A DNA stretch of 64,000 bases from Gnetum montanum. Taxonomy: Eukaryota > Streptophyta > Gnetopsida > Gnetales > Gnetaceae. The notes beneath the pieces were generated by a model. It was given only the letters and a program-made list of their open reading frames with translations, made no database searches and was not told where the DNA came from. Positions 46,481-59,149 of the stretch are shown one piece after another. The stretch is from NCBI GenBank assembly GCA_015680685.1, contig MNCI01028890.1:145474-209473 (forward strand), in the 5' to 3' direction. Made by a program: the position numbers and the translations under genes. Position 1 is the first letter of the stretch; the number at the start of each line of letters is the position of its first letter.

Positions 46481-47160
46481 GTAAAATAAATTCTCCCTGC
46501 TTCTCAGCTACTACTATTGTTCATCGTCGATTCATTGTAGATGTTGCTGCAACCAACATTTCCTGTAGCCACCAGAGGAGGAAGAGAGGGAGAAGAGGCT
46601 GGATGAAGAGGTCTGTTGACACATCTCTAAAACATAGATAGAATGTACCCCATCGTGAGTATGAGAGAGGGAGATTTGTCCCTATTTGGAAAACCCTGCC
46701 ACAGATGCATTGCTTGCCAAAAATAGAATAGAACTATAGAACCCATGCCTACAATTGTTGTTGTCAACTGTTGTAACACTGCAGTAGAGAGAGAAAGAGA
46801 TAACGAGCCACCAGATCCCACTATCATGTGCAGGTAGATGCATTGCTGTCTCTAATCCTACATCTATCATCATCATAGGTCTACCACAAAATGAGAAAGG
46901 AAAATCATCACCTCTTGGTTTCTTGCTAAGATTATTGACCTTAGTCTATGTAGCTCTACTATTCCTAAATGTTGCTAGTCCATTACCAAGAATAAAGAAT
47001 GTTGATCCACCTCCCTGCACATTGGTTTACCTTCCCACTGTCAATTCACCTTCTTGCATGTTGACATTGCTTGGTGAAATGATATATGATTTTACAAGAT
47101 AGTTTCGTTAATCATGGCCTTGTGCAATAGCATGGGCAAGGTTGGCCACAATAATATGAA

Positions 47161-48816
47161 GCTATATTTTAGGATGGATTAGCATCACATATTTTCACCA
47201 AATTAGGATACCCTATTAGATAAGAGAGTAGCCTTATGCAAGATTGTATTACTATTCAGATCCACATAAGAATTTTCCATTGCAAGTTCTATTTTAGATC
47301 TCATTTAGATCCAATCTTTGATTTTTTCTCTTTTCACTTAGGATTTAGAATTGAATTTAGGATATTTCAGCTACAAGAGGGTAGATTCTTAAAATATCTT
47401 AATAATTTAATGATTTTAGTCAATATCACTTCTAGTTAGGTAGAAAAATTTATTACAATGCTGATCATTTGGATTTTTGGAATATTTGGTTATGTGCAAA
47501 CTTGATATATATGGAGATTATTTGGTGAGATGTTTGTGGGCTTATTTATTTACTAGATCTAATTTATTAATGCTTGTTTTTAAGATTTGAATTTTTCATG
47601 TTAATCTTATAATGTTATTAGGATTACATGATGAAATTTGTATTGTTTGCATTTAATTTTGATTCTATTTAATTTTGCTTGATTTTTAGGTGTAGAATTA
47701 TAGTTTTTATAGTTTTTTCATTTTTGAGTGCTAAGATAACATCAAATGTCATTTGTACAAAAGATAAAATTACTTAGCATGTCAATACTATTTAGAGTAC
47801 ATCTTTTTTGTTGTTATTTAGTGCATTGTAACTAATGTCATAAGTCATGATGCACTTTGTGGACCCTCTTTGATGTGTGTTATGTAGAAAAATATTTTGA
47901 TAAAAATATTTTTGGCATTAGTATCCTTGTTGACACATTAGAACATCTTGGCATATATTTATTAGTACATTTTAGTAGGAGGAAAAAAATGAAATTACAA
48001 CTAATTAGCTTTAAAAATTGAAAACTACATAGGAAGTTCTAGAATGCATTAGTAGGCATGAAAACATTAATTATGTGGTTTAAAAATTGATGAATAGTAT
48101 TAGAATCAATTATGTTAATGCATAGAAAAATCAACATAGCCCTTGATACATTAACATAGTTACATTAATCTAGTAGTAATCAATGATAATATGAATGCAT
48201 CACCTAACGTATTCATGGTATTAGATATAGTTTTTATTATGAAGCTCTTATAGTTTGTTTTGTTAAGTCTTAGTGGTAGTCATTATAAACTTAAATTAAT
48301 TTTACAAAGCCTTTTTTGAATGGCATTGTAGTTTGATACAATCCATGATCAACAATAATATTAAGATTAATTCATATTCATTCTAGCACTTTGACTTAAT
48401 TTAATCTTTTCTCACTTGTAATTTAATTTCATTATTATTTATGTTCATTCATACATATTATTGTTTAATAATTTCAACATTGTTGTCACTTCATAAACCA
48501 ATGATGATAATGTGTGTTTAGGATGTGTACAACAAACTGGGAATGAATTATTATCACTTAAGCTAGCTTAGACATTGCTTTTATTCTTAGAGTAACTAGA
48601 TAAATATCTATGTTTTAATATTATTTTTAATGGTTAAACAACATTAGGTATCATGTGTCCTAACTATACTTAACCATCTAAACTAAAGGTTATACAAGTA
48701 TAGATAGGAAGATAGCAATATACAATATACAATTAACATTTAATGATATATAAATTTATTATCATAGTCACTGGATTATGATTAGATCATGTAATGGTTG
48801 TAATTTATATCATTGG
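47161..48816. other. AT-rich DNA without recognisable features
   Basis: About 1.65 kb of AT-rich sequence with stops in all frames. No repeats matching the rest of the window were noticed. It ends in ATTGG (48812-48816), the left target duplication of D. Confidence 0.6.
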
Positions 48817-49661
48817 TGATGAATCACCATTTGGTGTCAGTTGCAACATTGGGCAAGCAACATCAGGGCTTGGATCCAACTTCAGATGTTTGATGTTAGG
48901 GTATATACCTTGATTCTATAAATACTGTGCCTAGGCTCTAGTTTTCATAAGTAATCCATTAGTTAGTTTGCAGTTTTCAAGCAAGGTAGTAAAGCTCTTG
49001 CTATTTCTTCTCCCTAGAGAATATTTTCTAAGTACTTGCAAAAGGAATCTAAAATGTGTATGGTTCTTTGTTCAAGCACTAATGTACCTAAGCACAACAA
49101 TGTGACAGGAATAAAATGAACTCTTTTGACAATCCTTGTAGCACTACTATCATTTAATATTTTCTTTAATGCATTCTACTTTCTTATTCTTTACTTTAAT
49201 GCATTTGATTAAGCAATTTTTTTTTTAGTAATGAATGAACACAAGCATGATCACTTTGAGCATTCATATAGTACTTGGTAACCTAGCAATGCTTAATGTT
49301 TGGTAGCATAGTAGTGCTATATGTGTTCAAGATGTGTTTAGGAAAGGGAGATAGTTACTTGTGTTAGGCTAGCTAGGTAATAGACACTAGTTTTCAATCT
49401 ACTCTATCCTTATTCTTGTTGTAGGTGATTACATCCATAAGATATAAAAATGATAAAAATTTATATACCTCAATTACACTTAAACCATATCCTTGAGCCT
49501 CACAAGTGTAGTTGGGAACAAAATGAGCATTCTCAATGCCATTTCACTTCGTAGAAGAACTAGTATACAAGAAAACTATAAGTCCATGGAATTCGATCGA
49601 ATCACGTGTAACACCTTAGTGATTTGTATGGTTGGGCATAGGGGTACCTCACCACTCATCA
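48817..49661 (+). repeat. 5' LTR of gypsy D
   Basis: Starts TGATGAATCACC and ends GGGGTACCTCACCACTCATCA, the same 3' end as the B and C LTRs. The TATA box is in TTCTATAAATACTG at about 48914-48927. It matches 58079-58945 throughout. Confidence 0.92.
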
Positions 49662-49662
49662 T

Positions 49663-49680
49663 TAGCATCATTTTTGAGGA
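49663..49680 (+). other. Decayed primer-binding site of gypsy D
   Basis: TAGCATCATTTTTGAGGA, in PBS position, differs from the C site (TGGCGCCATTGCCAAGGA) almost only by transitions. Confidence 0.65.
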
Positions 49681-49820
49681 CCTTGTTTTTTTTTTTGCAC
49701 TATCTAGGATCTAGTGAAAGTATTTAAATCATTGGAATGAACCTGAGAGTCATATCTTATTTTACAATTACTACATCAAATTCTCATAGCACACTATGAT
49801 TCTTGTTTCGCTAATTGACA

Positions 49821-51780
49821 ATGTCTTCTTCTTACAAGAGCGCTTCTCTGCCCAACCCTGATAATGCTCATCCATCAAAGTCTCAACAATACTAAATTAC
49901 ATATACTCATCTTGATGAGTATGTGCCAAACTTCACCTTCATCTTACACCAAGATGAACAACTATGGTGGCGTGACATGGAGGGCAACATTTTTTTACCA
50001 CTTGATCATGCTGCTCTTACAATGCTCTATCAAATGCTTGCACGCTGTGGTCTTCAAGATCACCATGGGGAATATATCATGGAACATGTCGATGCCAAGG
50101 ATTATTAGCCCACCAAAGCACAATGCCTACGAGATTGGTAGTTGGAGTAGCATTATGAACTTTTGAAGGGAAAAGGGCTTAATGATTCTCCATTCCCGTC
50201 ATACCAACAAGCTAGTGGGAATCTTCCACTCAATGACACTTCTCTCTTTAACTTTGATGATGAAGGTTAAAACTAGAATCTACACTCCACAATTTACAAT
50301 CCTAATTCTAATAACAAGGGATCTCAAAACAAAGCAAGATTCGAAGGGGCAAGTCAAGATAGTGATGCCAGCAAGAAGTACAATCATGATCATGGTTACA
50401 ATCACCAAAGAGGTAGTAGCAGGAACCATGATGGTGTTGGTTCTCCTTCCTCTTCTCCTTTGTCATCATCATCTTCTTCTAGTTTTAACCATGACTATAA
50501 AAGGAAAGATTGTGATGGAGGTGATCAAAATAAACGAAACAACAGATGAGAAAAAAAATGACCAAAGGGACTATCGAGGCAGGAAAGATCAAGGACGTAG
50601 ACATTCAAGATAAGCACATTGCCATGAATGAAGAGATAGTAGAGGGCATCATAGGCACCATCATCAAGGCCTCGATGAGGCTCTATTTACTACCTGAAGT
50701 ATGCTTAACATCACAGAGGTAGTTAAAATTCCAATAAGGCATGTGAAAGATAGTCTATTCAAATGGTTAGACATGAACAATATTCCTCAATTTGAAGGAG
50801 GATATAACTCTAATCTACAGAATCATCTTCAAAATTTGCAAGATACACGTGCTTTGCAAAACATAGAGAATGGATGGCAGAAACTGAAGTTGTTTCCTAG
50901 GACACTCATCAAAGAAGTAGAGAACTAGTACCGATCCTTAGAATTGGAATCTATCAAATGATGAAGTACCGTGCTTGAGATGTTCAATGATAAGTATCAA
51001 ACATACTCCCAAGTGTCGAACTTAAGGAAGAAAATTCAAGGGTGAAAACAAGGAGCACACAAACCCTTGGATGCCACCATGGACTAATACTATGCCTTGA
51101 TGCAAAAATGCCTTAACCATGGTTTTTCTTAATTGGCTCAACTCCACCACATTGTAGATAGGCTTTGTAATGAAATGAGGAAAACCCTTGGTATTTATTC
51201 CCAAGGGTGATTTTTAATAGTAACTACCTGCTAAGTACAAAGGTTAATAGAGTAGGTTGCCAAAGAGGAGGATAAACTACAAAAAAGAGAAAGTGCAAAG
51301 GAGTACAACCACTATCTTTCCATCTACAAGAGGGAGGTTCAATTATGTGACAGCAAGGGTGAATCTATATTTGATGAGGGGATGCATAAAAAGGCCTTGC
51401 CACTTCAACAATTCCAATCTAAACTTACGACAAAGTTTGATTAATTAAGAGAGTCCATGGATAGCATATTTCAAGCTATGCTCAAAATTGCTAAAGAATC
51501 CCAAGAACAAGGTAGTGATCATGAGCACAAGAGGCGCAAGGAAGCTAAACATGCATATTACAAAGGTAAGGGAAAAATTTCTGCAATAGAAGAGGCTAAA
51601 AATAGTGAATCAAATGTTGATTGTGGATATGATGTCTACCAGTATGAACATCCCAAGGGATGTTGCCCATTTTTGTTACATCTTCAGGAGTCTAGGGTGT
51701 ATGCCTTATATCCACAACTTACACAAAGGCAAACATCTAGAAGGTTATCTTATCCTCAAGGTAATCTTTGGTAGTTCTAC
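49821..51780 (+). pseudogene. gag of gypsy D
   Basis: Start at 49821 (MSSSYKSASLPNPDNA). FTFILHQDEQLWWRDM and LDHAALTMLYQML follow (49941-50050), a basic Ser-rich stretch (50330-50560), the capsid core (50701-51200, GWQKLKLFPRTLI), then KGKGKISAIEEAK and the box YQYEHPKGCCPFLLHLQ at about 51637-51690. Frames change several times, and stops are mainly TAG. Confidence 0.88.
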
Positions 51781-52289
51781 CAGAAAGAACTGTATTATCC
51801 AAGCAGAGCTCCATTGCAACCATATGAATAGTACCAACAATGGCAGCAATCACAATCATGGGTGCTTGCACCACCAAGGCAACAATACCCTTACTAGCAA
51901 CCTAATTCATATGATTACCATGTTCAGCAACCCATGTCTCCACATGACTCTGCCTGTCACATTTCTTAGTTATAGCCTTACTACCACCCTTTTGACTATT
52001 ATCGAACACATCTTTGCATGAAATAAGGGATGCTACCCACTATCCTTATCCTCATCCTATGCCTACACACACTCCTCCACCAATTGCATAGCTACCACTT
52101 GCTCCATCAATGTAGGATGAACTACTTGCTCAACCTGAACAATGCAATTCTACAAGGTTTTTTAATTTGCAACCCAATCATCAATTGGAGGGGTTGAGTG
52201 TACAATCATAGAAAAGACCTTTCTTTTGACCCTGTAGTCCACCTAAGCCTTCACCTACACTCGCATTTGACAACCCTACTCTTGCCTCT
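51781..52289 (+). pseudogene. gag C-terminal tail of gypsy D, decayed
   Basis: A Pro/Gln-rich region in broken frames, corresponding to 40960-40430 of element C. No domain is recognisable. Confidence 0.5.
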
Positions 52290-53177
52290 TCCTCCATATC
52301 CAATTCCTTTGAGCCTCCTTCAAAACAAATGCTACCAAGGATTCATACCATAATTCTTACTCACACCATGTCTGAATGGATCCATGCAAGAAACCTTTCT
52401 AGGAAATTAGCTAATCTTGGAAGTCCTCTAATTTATTTGCAGATTGCTAAGAATGAACCATGCAAGGCTCTTCTTGATTCAAGTTCTGGTGTTAATTTGA
52501 TTTCTCATGATTAGAAGACCATGCTAAGAATGAACCATGAACCTTGGAACATACCTCCTCTTAAGAAGAGCAACGTCATATTAGAATTGGTAGACTAGTC
52601 CATCACTATTCCATTGGGACTAGAAGAAGACATTGTCACCACTATCTGTGGATGGTCTTATCTTGCTGACTTCGTAATAATCAAAATAGAGAATTGCACA
52701 GGGGACTTCCTACTTCCCAATCATCATGGGAAGAGCATGGTTGAGCACCGTAGATGCAATAATGGGCATAAGAGATCTTTCCCTAAAAATATTTAAAGAA
52801 AATGCATTTGGAAAGATCGAGAAGAAGAAAGTTCCATGCATCGCGTACAATGATAGTGAGTGCAATTGCATGTAGAAACTTTGGGCCATTAAGCAAGAAT
52901 CCATCTTTGCATGCAAACAATGTGTGCCAAAAATAGAATTCAAAGGTATCTATACATAGCATCCACAAAATAGGAGGGCACCTAGTGGCTAATTGCTAAT
53001 TCAAAAAGTAGCACACTATGCATGGAACTAGTTGGGAACTTGACATGTGAATATGTCACATGCATGGATGAACTTGAGAAAGTTCATCACTAACTCTCTA
53101 ATGATATAAATGATGATACCTATTGGGAACAGTTGGAAATTCTTAATAACTTCAAGAAATAGTCCCTTGAACTAAAA
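52290..53177 (+). pseudogene. Aspartic protease of gypsy D
   Basis: KALLDSSSGVNLIS at about 52468-52510 aligns with the active site of C, but the triad Gly is Ser (D-S-S). TTICGWSYLADFVII follows at 52630-52680, then a frame-shifted IIMGRAWLSTVDA equivalent. The segment ends before the RT start at 53178. Confidence 0.83.
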
Positions 53178-54132
53178 ATGTTACCAGCTGGAATGGAATA
53201 TGTATTTTTGAAAAATAAGAAGCCAGTTATAATCAATGCAAGACTTGCTCTAGAACAGAAAGAGATGCTATTGAAAGTAGTTGAAAGATGGTTAGCAACT
53301 TTTGTTTGGTCATATCCTGAACTCACAAGGATTGATCCTAGTATATGCCAGTATCACATTTACACTGACCTAGCTATGAAGCCAAAATGACAACCACAAG
53401 GATAGTTGAACTCCAAATTGAAGCAAATCATCAAGGAAAAAATTAAGAAACTCCTCAAGGAAGGGTTCATCTATCCCATTGCAAATAGTGAGTGGGTTAG
53501 TACACTTGTAATTGTATCAAAGAAAGATTGTAAATGGCAAGTTTGCATCAATTTCAAATTTTTGAATATGACAACATTCAAGGATCACTTTTCATTGTCA
53601 TTTGTTGACCAAGTGCTTAATAAAATATCAAGGCATTGCTACTACAACTTCCTAGATGATTATAGTGGATATAAACAAATCCAAATTGCATTTGAGGACC
53701 AAGCAAAGACAACATTCACAAGTCCCTGGGTCACTTTTGCATATTGTAAGATATCATTTGGTCTATGCAATTCTCCTGCCACATTTCAACACTTGGTCCT
53801 AAGCATCTTTCAACAATAGATTTATAATGGTGTAGAAGTCTTCATAGGTGACTTCTCTACCTATGAAGCTACATTTGAGCAAGCCTTGGACCACCTTGAG
53901 TAAGTGTTGAAACAATATGTCAAAACTAACTTGTGGCTCAATTGGTAGAAAAGTCACCTCATGGTCCAATAGGGCATTATATTGGGACACAAAATATTGC
54001 AAGTAGAAATTGAGGTGGATCCCAAAAAAATAAGGATCATCCAAGGAAACAATTAAAAAAATTTTATCATTCTTTGGACACACTAGCTACGACAAGTGAT
54101 TCATAGAGAATTTCTCTACGATCAAAAAACTG
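53178..54132 (+). pseudogene. Reverse transcriptase of gypsy D
   Basis: KKPVIINARLALEQKEML, VWSYPELTRIDPS, EWVSTLVIVSKK, YYNFLDDYSGYKQI and ISFGLCNSPATFQHL are RT blocks in order. The catalytic box reads FIGDF (about 53842-53856) where C copy 1 has FMDDF, so the first Asp is Gly. Only one copy of the box segment is present, unlike the triplicate in C. Confidence 0.9.
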
Positions 54133-54857
54133 TTGGTTGAAATAACAAAGAAAAATGCTTCTTTTATACGGACCCAAAATTGTGAAAAAGCATTCCAACA
54201 ATTGAATGAAAATCTTGTGGAAACTCCAATTCTACAAGCACCTGAGTCATCTAGACCATTTCATATCATGACATATGCATCGAATTATTCTTTGGAAGCT
54301 ATTTTGATGCAGTTAGATGATAAAAAATGTCCATACTACATCCACTACACTAGTCGAACCATTGTGGGTGCACAATTGAACTACACCACTATAGAAAAGA
54401 ATTGATGGTAGTGGTGTTTGCTCTNCTATAGAAAAGAATTGATGGTAGTGGTGTTTTCTCTAGAAAATTTCAGGCACTATGTGCTTGGATACAAGGTGTT
54501 TATGCAAACATACCATAGTGCCATCCACTTTCTAATGAACAAGCCAATGGTGAGCCCCCATGTCCTATAGTGGTTGGTGATCTTGTAGGAATTCAATCTT
54601 ACAATGGTAGATCAAAAGGGCATTGAAAATGTGATCATTAATCACTTGTCTCAGTTGTGATGGAATGACAAAGAGGATGAAAGCTCATTATCTGATACAT
54701 TTCTTGATGAACTCCTCATTGCTGAGGCAATAACTGAACAAATGCCTAATGAGCCAAATGGTATGATAACATTCTCACCTATTTTCTCACTCAAGATATG
54801 CCACAAGGGTTGGACCAACAAGGGAAACAATAGTGTCTTCTCTAGGTAAAGCACTTT
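54133..54857 (+). pseudogene. RNase H of gypsy D, with an N-marked duplication
   Basis: CEKAFQQLNENLVETPILQA, HYTSRTIVGAQLNYT, HYVLGYKVFMQTYHSAIHFL and EFNLTMVDQKG match C. The first RNase H Asp position reads YASN. At 54389-54461 a 36-bp segment occurs twice around a single N (54425), which adds 37 bases. Confidence 0.87.
54389..54461. other. 36-bp direct duplication around a single N
   Basis: 54389-54424 and 54426-54461 (CTATAGAAAAGAATTGATGG...) differ at one base and are separated by one undetermined base at 54425. The most economical explanation is an assembly or gap-filling join and not biology. Confidence 0.85.
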
Positions 54858-55990
54858 ATGAAAATCAATGGACACCTCTACAAGGTGTGCATCGATAGCC
54901 TAGTTTGTTGGTGTGTCTGTGATGTTGATCAACTACATGTTCTCCAACATGCTCATGAAGGTTCTTGTGGAGGACACTATGCTGGGAGACACACGACCAT
55001 TAAAATCCTAATGGCAAGGTACTATTGGCCAACACTTTTTAGGGATGCTCACCATTTCATCTACTCTTGTGAATGATGACAACGAGATGGTGGAATGACT
55101 ACTTGAATGGAGGGACCGCAAAAATTGATTCAACCTTTAGAACCATTCGACATTTCGGGCATTAATTTCATGGGTTCCGTCACACCCATGTCAAATGGAA
55201 AGGCATACATCATAATTGTTGTTAACTATTATACGAAATGGGTAGAAGCAATAGCCATCATCAACTGTACATATTCTACTACTACTTGGTTTGTACAACA
55301 AAACATTATAAACAAGTTTGGTATGCCACATGCATTAATTTTTGACAATGAAACTCATTTTATAGGCACTACTTTTTGGAAGCTTATGCAATGCTTGGGG
55401 GTTGAACACAAACTCACAACACCTTACCATCCCCAAAGTAATGGTCAAGCTAAGGTTATGAATAGGAAAATCACAAGAATACTAACAAGAATTGTTAGCA
55501 AGTATAGGAAGGACTGGAGCATAAAACTCAACGATGCCCTTTGGGCCTATCGCTCAACTTGGAAGCTTCCTATAGGCTACTCTCCCTATGAGCTTGTGTA
55601 CAAAAAACTACCAACACTTCCTATTCAATCTAAACTTTGTACACTTTTAATAGATTTTGAGATTGACCTTGACTTAAGTCTATCCCAAAAGAAAAGACTA
55701 ATGAATCTCAACTTGCTAAATAAAAATTGATTAGTAGCCTTATCATCTAACAAGTTGCACAAGGCTTATAACAAAAATCATCATGACCTAAAAATAAGAA
55801 AAGTTAACTTTCAATCATGAGACAAGGTTCTCTACTAGAGCTCCACACATGTACCTCAACAAACGAGGTTTCAAATGTTGTGGAAGGGACCTTATATCAT
55901 TTATGAAACTTTTCTGTCAGGGGCCATGATGATCTATAAACCTAAGAGCCCAAACAAGAAACAGCTGGTCAACATTCAACAAATTAAACT
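54858..55990 (+). pseudogene. Integrase of gypsy D
   Basis: LQHAHEGSCGGHYAGRH (zinc His residues, 54930-54995), then PLEPFDISGINFMGSV, where the first catalytic Asp is Asn, HALIFDNETHFIG (second Asp kept, about 55330-55370) and NGQAKVMNRK, where the Glu is Lys (about 55440-55470). DALWAYRSTWKLPIGYSPYELVY is well conserved. The C-terminal part to about 55990 is frame-shifted (WKGPYIIYETFLSGAMMIY). Confidence 0.9.
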
Positions 55991-58068
55991 TCCCATGAAC
56001 ATACACTAGCTACGACAACAATAACATCATTAGATGGATAACCATGCTCCATATTTCAGATCTCATCCTTTCAAATTAGTCATGGGGGAGATGGCCACCC
56101 ATGCTAACCATTGAAGAAACTCCTTAGTTTTTCAACTTTTTTGTTTTACACATTTTTCATTTTACAACTTTTTGTTTTGCATCTTTTTGTTTTTATGTCA
56201 TTAACATTTTCTAATTTTTTGTTTTACACCATTGTTAGTACATTTGATATTTCTTGAATAATTTACACTTTCTTCTATATTTTCTTTTACTTGGCGTGAT
56301 TTTTTAACTTTGTGTTAATAAGTGCCAGGTACATTAGTAATGTGTTGCTTGATGGTGGTATGTACTATTTTTGTTATTTGATTATTAGTGTCTAGTTTCT
56401 AGCTTTGAATTTCATTCTAGATTATTAGGACATGGTTTCTTTTTCATGTAACAAGCAATGAGTCCACAACATCCACCCATCCACACACCCTATAGTTTTC
56501 CTTGTTTTGGAAATGTGTAGTTCCTTTTTCATTAATCAAAATTTAATAAATTTGTAACTTTGGTAGTTTCCAAATTTGGGAAGGATTCAAAGGTTTGAAC
56601 ACAGTGTGGCTTCAAGGTGATTTGATATTCTTTGTACTTTTCTATTTGTCTAGGTGCATGTGTGTTTCCATGAATTTCTTACCATTCCATACTAATAAAT
56701 AAATGAAGTTGAATAATTCATTACATGGTGTGGTTTTCATCAAAGAAAAAAGAGATGAGGATTTAAAGCACACCCCTTGGACAAAATAAATGCATGTGTC
56801 TTTGCATGGTGTGGTTTCCATTTCAAAAAATAAAAACAATGGGAATTCAAAGAACATTCCTTAAAATAAATAAATAGGCTACAAGCATTGGTTATGGGAC
56901 TCATCTCATCTAACTAATGTCCTTCCTCACTTCCTACTTCTTCTCTAATTTGGAATGGTGGTTGTTTTGTGGGAGCACTCTTGTGTCTCAGGGGATGGAT
57001 AGGCCTTAGAATGTCGATGCAAAGTCACTAAAAGTGGTTAGTTTTGGTCTAAACTAAAGATGGATCCTATCAAGTCATTTAACCACAAAACCCATAAGGG
57101 ACATCATGTGACCATAATTAAAAACTCCATTCCACTCTCCCCTTCATCCATCTATGCTTTCCATGTTCCACCTCATTGCCTGTTTCATGTTTTGGTTTAA
57201 TGTCCTAGTTTGATATGTTAGAAATCTTAGTTAGTTACTTCCAAGTTTTTATACTTAACCTTCTATAACTATTAATCATCCACAAAGCCCATGAACTCTT
57301 TGGTTTGAATTTATGCAAAGGAATAAAAGGCCTATGCCTACTCTGGGAAGAATCCACTTGCATATCTTTTGGTTGGGTTAGTTAAGTTTTTTATCCTTAG
57401 ACATTTTAACAATAAAATTCTTTTTATTTACCTCATCAATAACATCCAATTGTGCACATTTTCAGAATATTTTTTAGTAAAATTTTCTTTTTATTATTGT
57501 GAATTCTTATACGTTCTTCAAATATTTCCTTGTGTTATATGTTTTTCTAGTCTAGTGGACCGCTTATCTATTTTACCCCATTAGTCAACCTTCCTGCTAA
57601 CACTACTCAAAGAAACCAATATAGCACAATCATAACTTAGTTGAGTGTAACCACCAATGAGACAAGGCATTTAATCGCTATGTGTTACACATTACATACT
57701 AATTCATGATTCTATTGTGATTGCAGTGGGAAGCATGAATTAGAAGTGGGACTATCATCACCAAGGATGATGCAGCAGTACCACATAATGAGGATCATTT
57801 GTGATTGAAGGATCTCTTCTCTCCCTCTGATTCTCTTGCTACCAAGAGGTGTTGGATGTCAATATTCTTTAGGGTGTTCACTCCTCTTCTCATAAACACC
57901 CAATGTTATAAAAATTGTAATTCTGTACACTTGCACTCAAAGTCTATCTATCTATTTCATCTCAATCAATCTGTCATGTTAGTCAATAATCCCATACCTA
58001 CCCAATATGTTATATTGTAAAGAACTTGTTCCTCCTCTTCTTCACTTGAGGACAAGTTTTCATTTAGT
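55991..58068 (+). other. 3' noncoding region of gypsy D
   Basis: T-rich repeats TTTTTGTTTT(A/G)CA lie at 56140-56230. A segment of about 83 bp beginning CATGGTGTGGTTT is tandemly duplicated (56722-56804, 56805-56890) relative to the single copy in C (35340-35210, minus strand). No env-like frame is seen. Confidence 0.65.
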
Positions 58069-58078
58069 CATGTGGGTA
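58069..58078 (+). other. Polypurine tract of gypsy D
   Basis: CATGTGGGTA directly before the LTR start, equivalent to CATAGGGGTA in C. Confidence 0.7.
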
Positions 58079-58945
58079 TGATGAATAACCATTTTTTGTC
58101 AACCACGACATCGAATACACGACATTGAGGCTTGGAACTGATGTCAAATGTCCAACGTCAAGGTATATACCTTGAGTCTATACATACCATGCATGGGCTC
58201 TAGTTTTCACAAGTAATTCATTAGTCAGTTTTTAGTTTTCAAGCAAAGTAGTGAAGCTCTTATTATTTCTTCTCCCTAGAGTTAGAATATTTTTTAAGTG
58301 CCTATAGAAGGAGTCTAAAGTGTGTACGGTTCTTTGTTCTAGCACTAATGTACCTGAGTGTAGTAGTGTGATGGGAATAAAATGAACACTTTTGAAAATC
58401 CTTGAAACACTAATAATAGCTTAATATTTTCTTTAATGCATTCTACTTTCTTATTCTTTACCTTAATGCATTCTACTTTCTTATTCTTTACTTTAATGCA
58501 TTTTATTAAGCAATTTATTTTCATCAATTAATGAACACAAGCATGACACTTTGAGTAGTCATATAGTACTTGGTAACCCAGCAACGCTTAACATTTGGTA
58601 GCCTAGCAGTGCTATATGTGTTTAGGAAAGTGGGGCAGTTACTTGTGTTAGGCTACCTAGGCAATAAACACTAGTTTTCAATCTACTCTACCCTTATTCT
58701 TTTTGTAGGTGATTACGTCCATAAAATATAAAAAAAATAAAAATTCATATACCTCAATGACACTTAAATCATACCCTTGAGCCTCACAAGTGTAGTTGGG
58801 AAGACAACGAACGTTCTCAATGTTATTTCACTTCCTAGAGGAACTAGTGTATGAGATAACTATAGGTTCACAAAATTTGACCGAATCACACGTAACAAAT
58901 TAGTGATTCATATGGTTGGGCATAGGGGTACCTCGCCACTCATTA
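58079..58945 (+). repeat. 3' LTR of gypsy D
   Basis: Starts TGATGAATAACC and ends CCACTCATTA, where the terminal CA has become TA. It contains a local duplication of TTAATGCATT(C/T)TACTTTCTTATTC at about 58431-58490. Confidence 0.9.
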
Positions 58946-59149
58946 ATTAGGTGTAAGAATGACATTGCTACTCATGATTAGTACCATTGCTAGGAACTTA
59001 TGCTAGTGTTCTAGTTTAGTTAATGTCATTAAAGATCATTTTTGAAAGCTTTAAGATTTATCTTCTAAAATTATTAATATTTTATTAATTCTCATGCATT
59101 AATTTTATGTGTTTAAGTTTCATAGGAAAGATTCTTCAACTATTGATAA

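Larger units (their letters stand above)
43856..47160 (+). repeat. Noncoding repeat block with P-Q-Q-P-Q arrangement
   Basis: Two sequence types alternate. P (43856-44357, again 46356-46815) begins GAGAGGGCTA(C/T)(A/G)TGGCCTTTTGAAAATAG and carries GAAATGAGTGTCTCAAATTC. Q (about 44360-45250, 45260-46200 and, shortened, 46816-47160) contains CTCTA(G/A)TCCTA, repeated CCACCTCCCTGCA(C/T)(G/A)T words and, in the first two copies, TTAGCCCCCAAACAACAAATTGCA. The first two Q copies lie about 880 bp apart. No coding capacity is seen. The block is split from its left part (33092-33149) by element C. Origin is unknown; it could be a non-autonomous or LTR-derived element. Confidence 0.7.
48817..58945 (+). 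mobile_element. Ty3/gypsy element D, same lineage as C
   Basis: A 10.1-kb plus-strand element with LTRs 48817-49661 and 58079-58945, flanked by ATTGG/ATTAG (48812-48816, 58946-58950). Order: decayed PBS, gag from 49821, PR, RT, RNase H, IN to about 55990, a 2-kb 3' region, polypurine tract CATGTGGGTA and the LTR. The gag, PR and pol motifs match C closely, but the U3 part of the LTR differs and lacks the GATATC palindromes. Protease, RT and integrase have all lost catalytic residues. It contains the only ambiguous base in the window. Confidence 0.93.
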
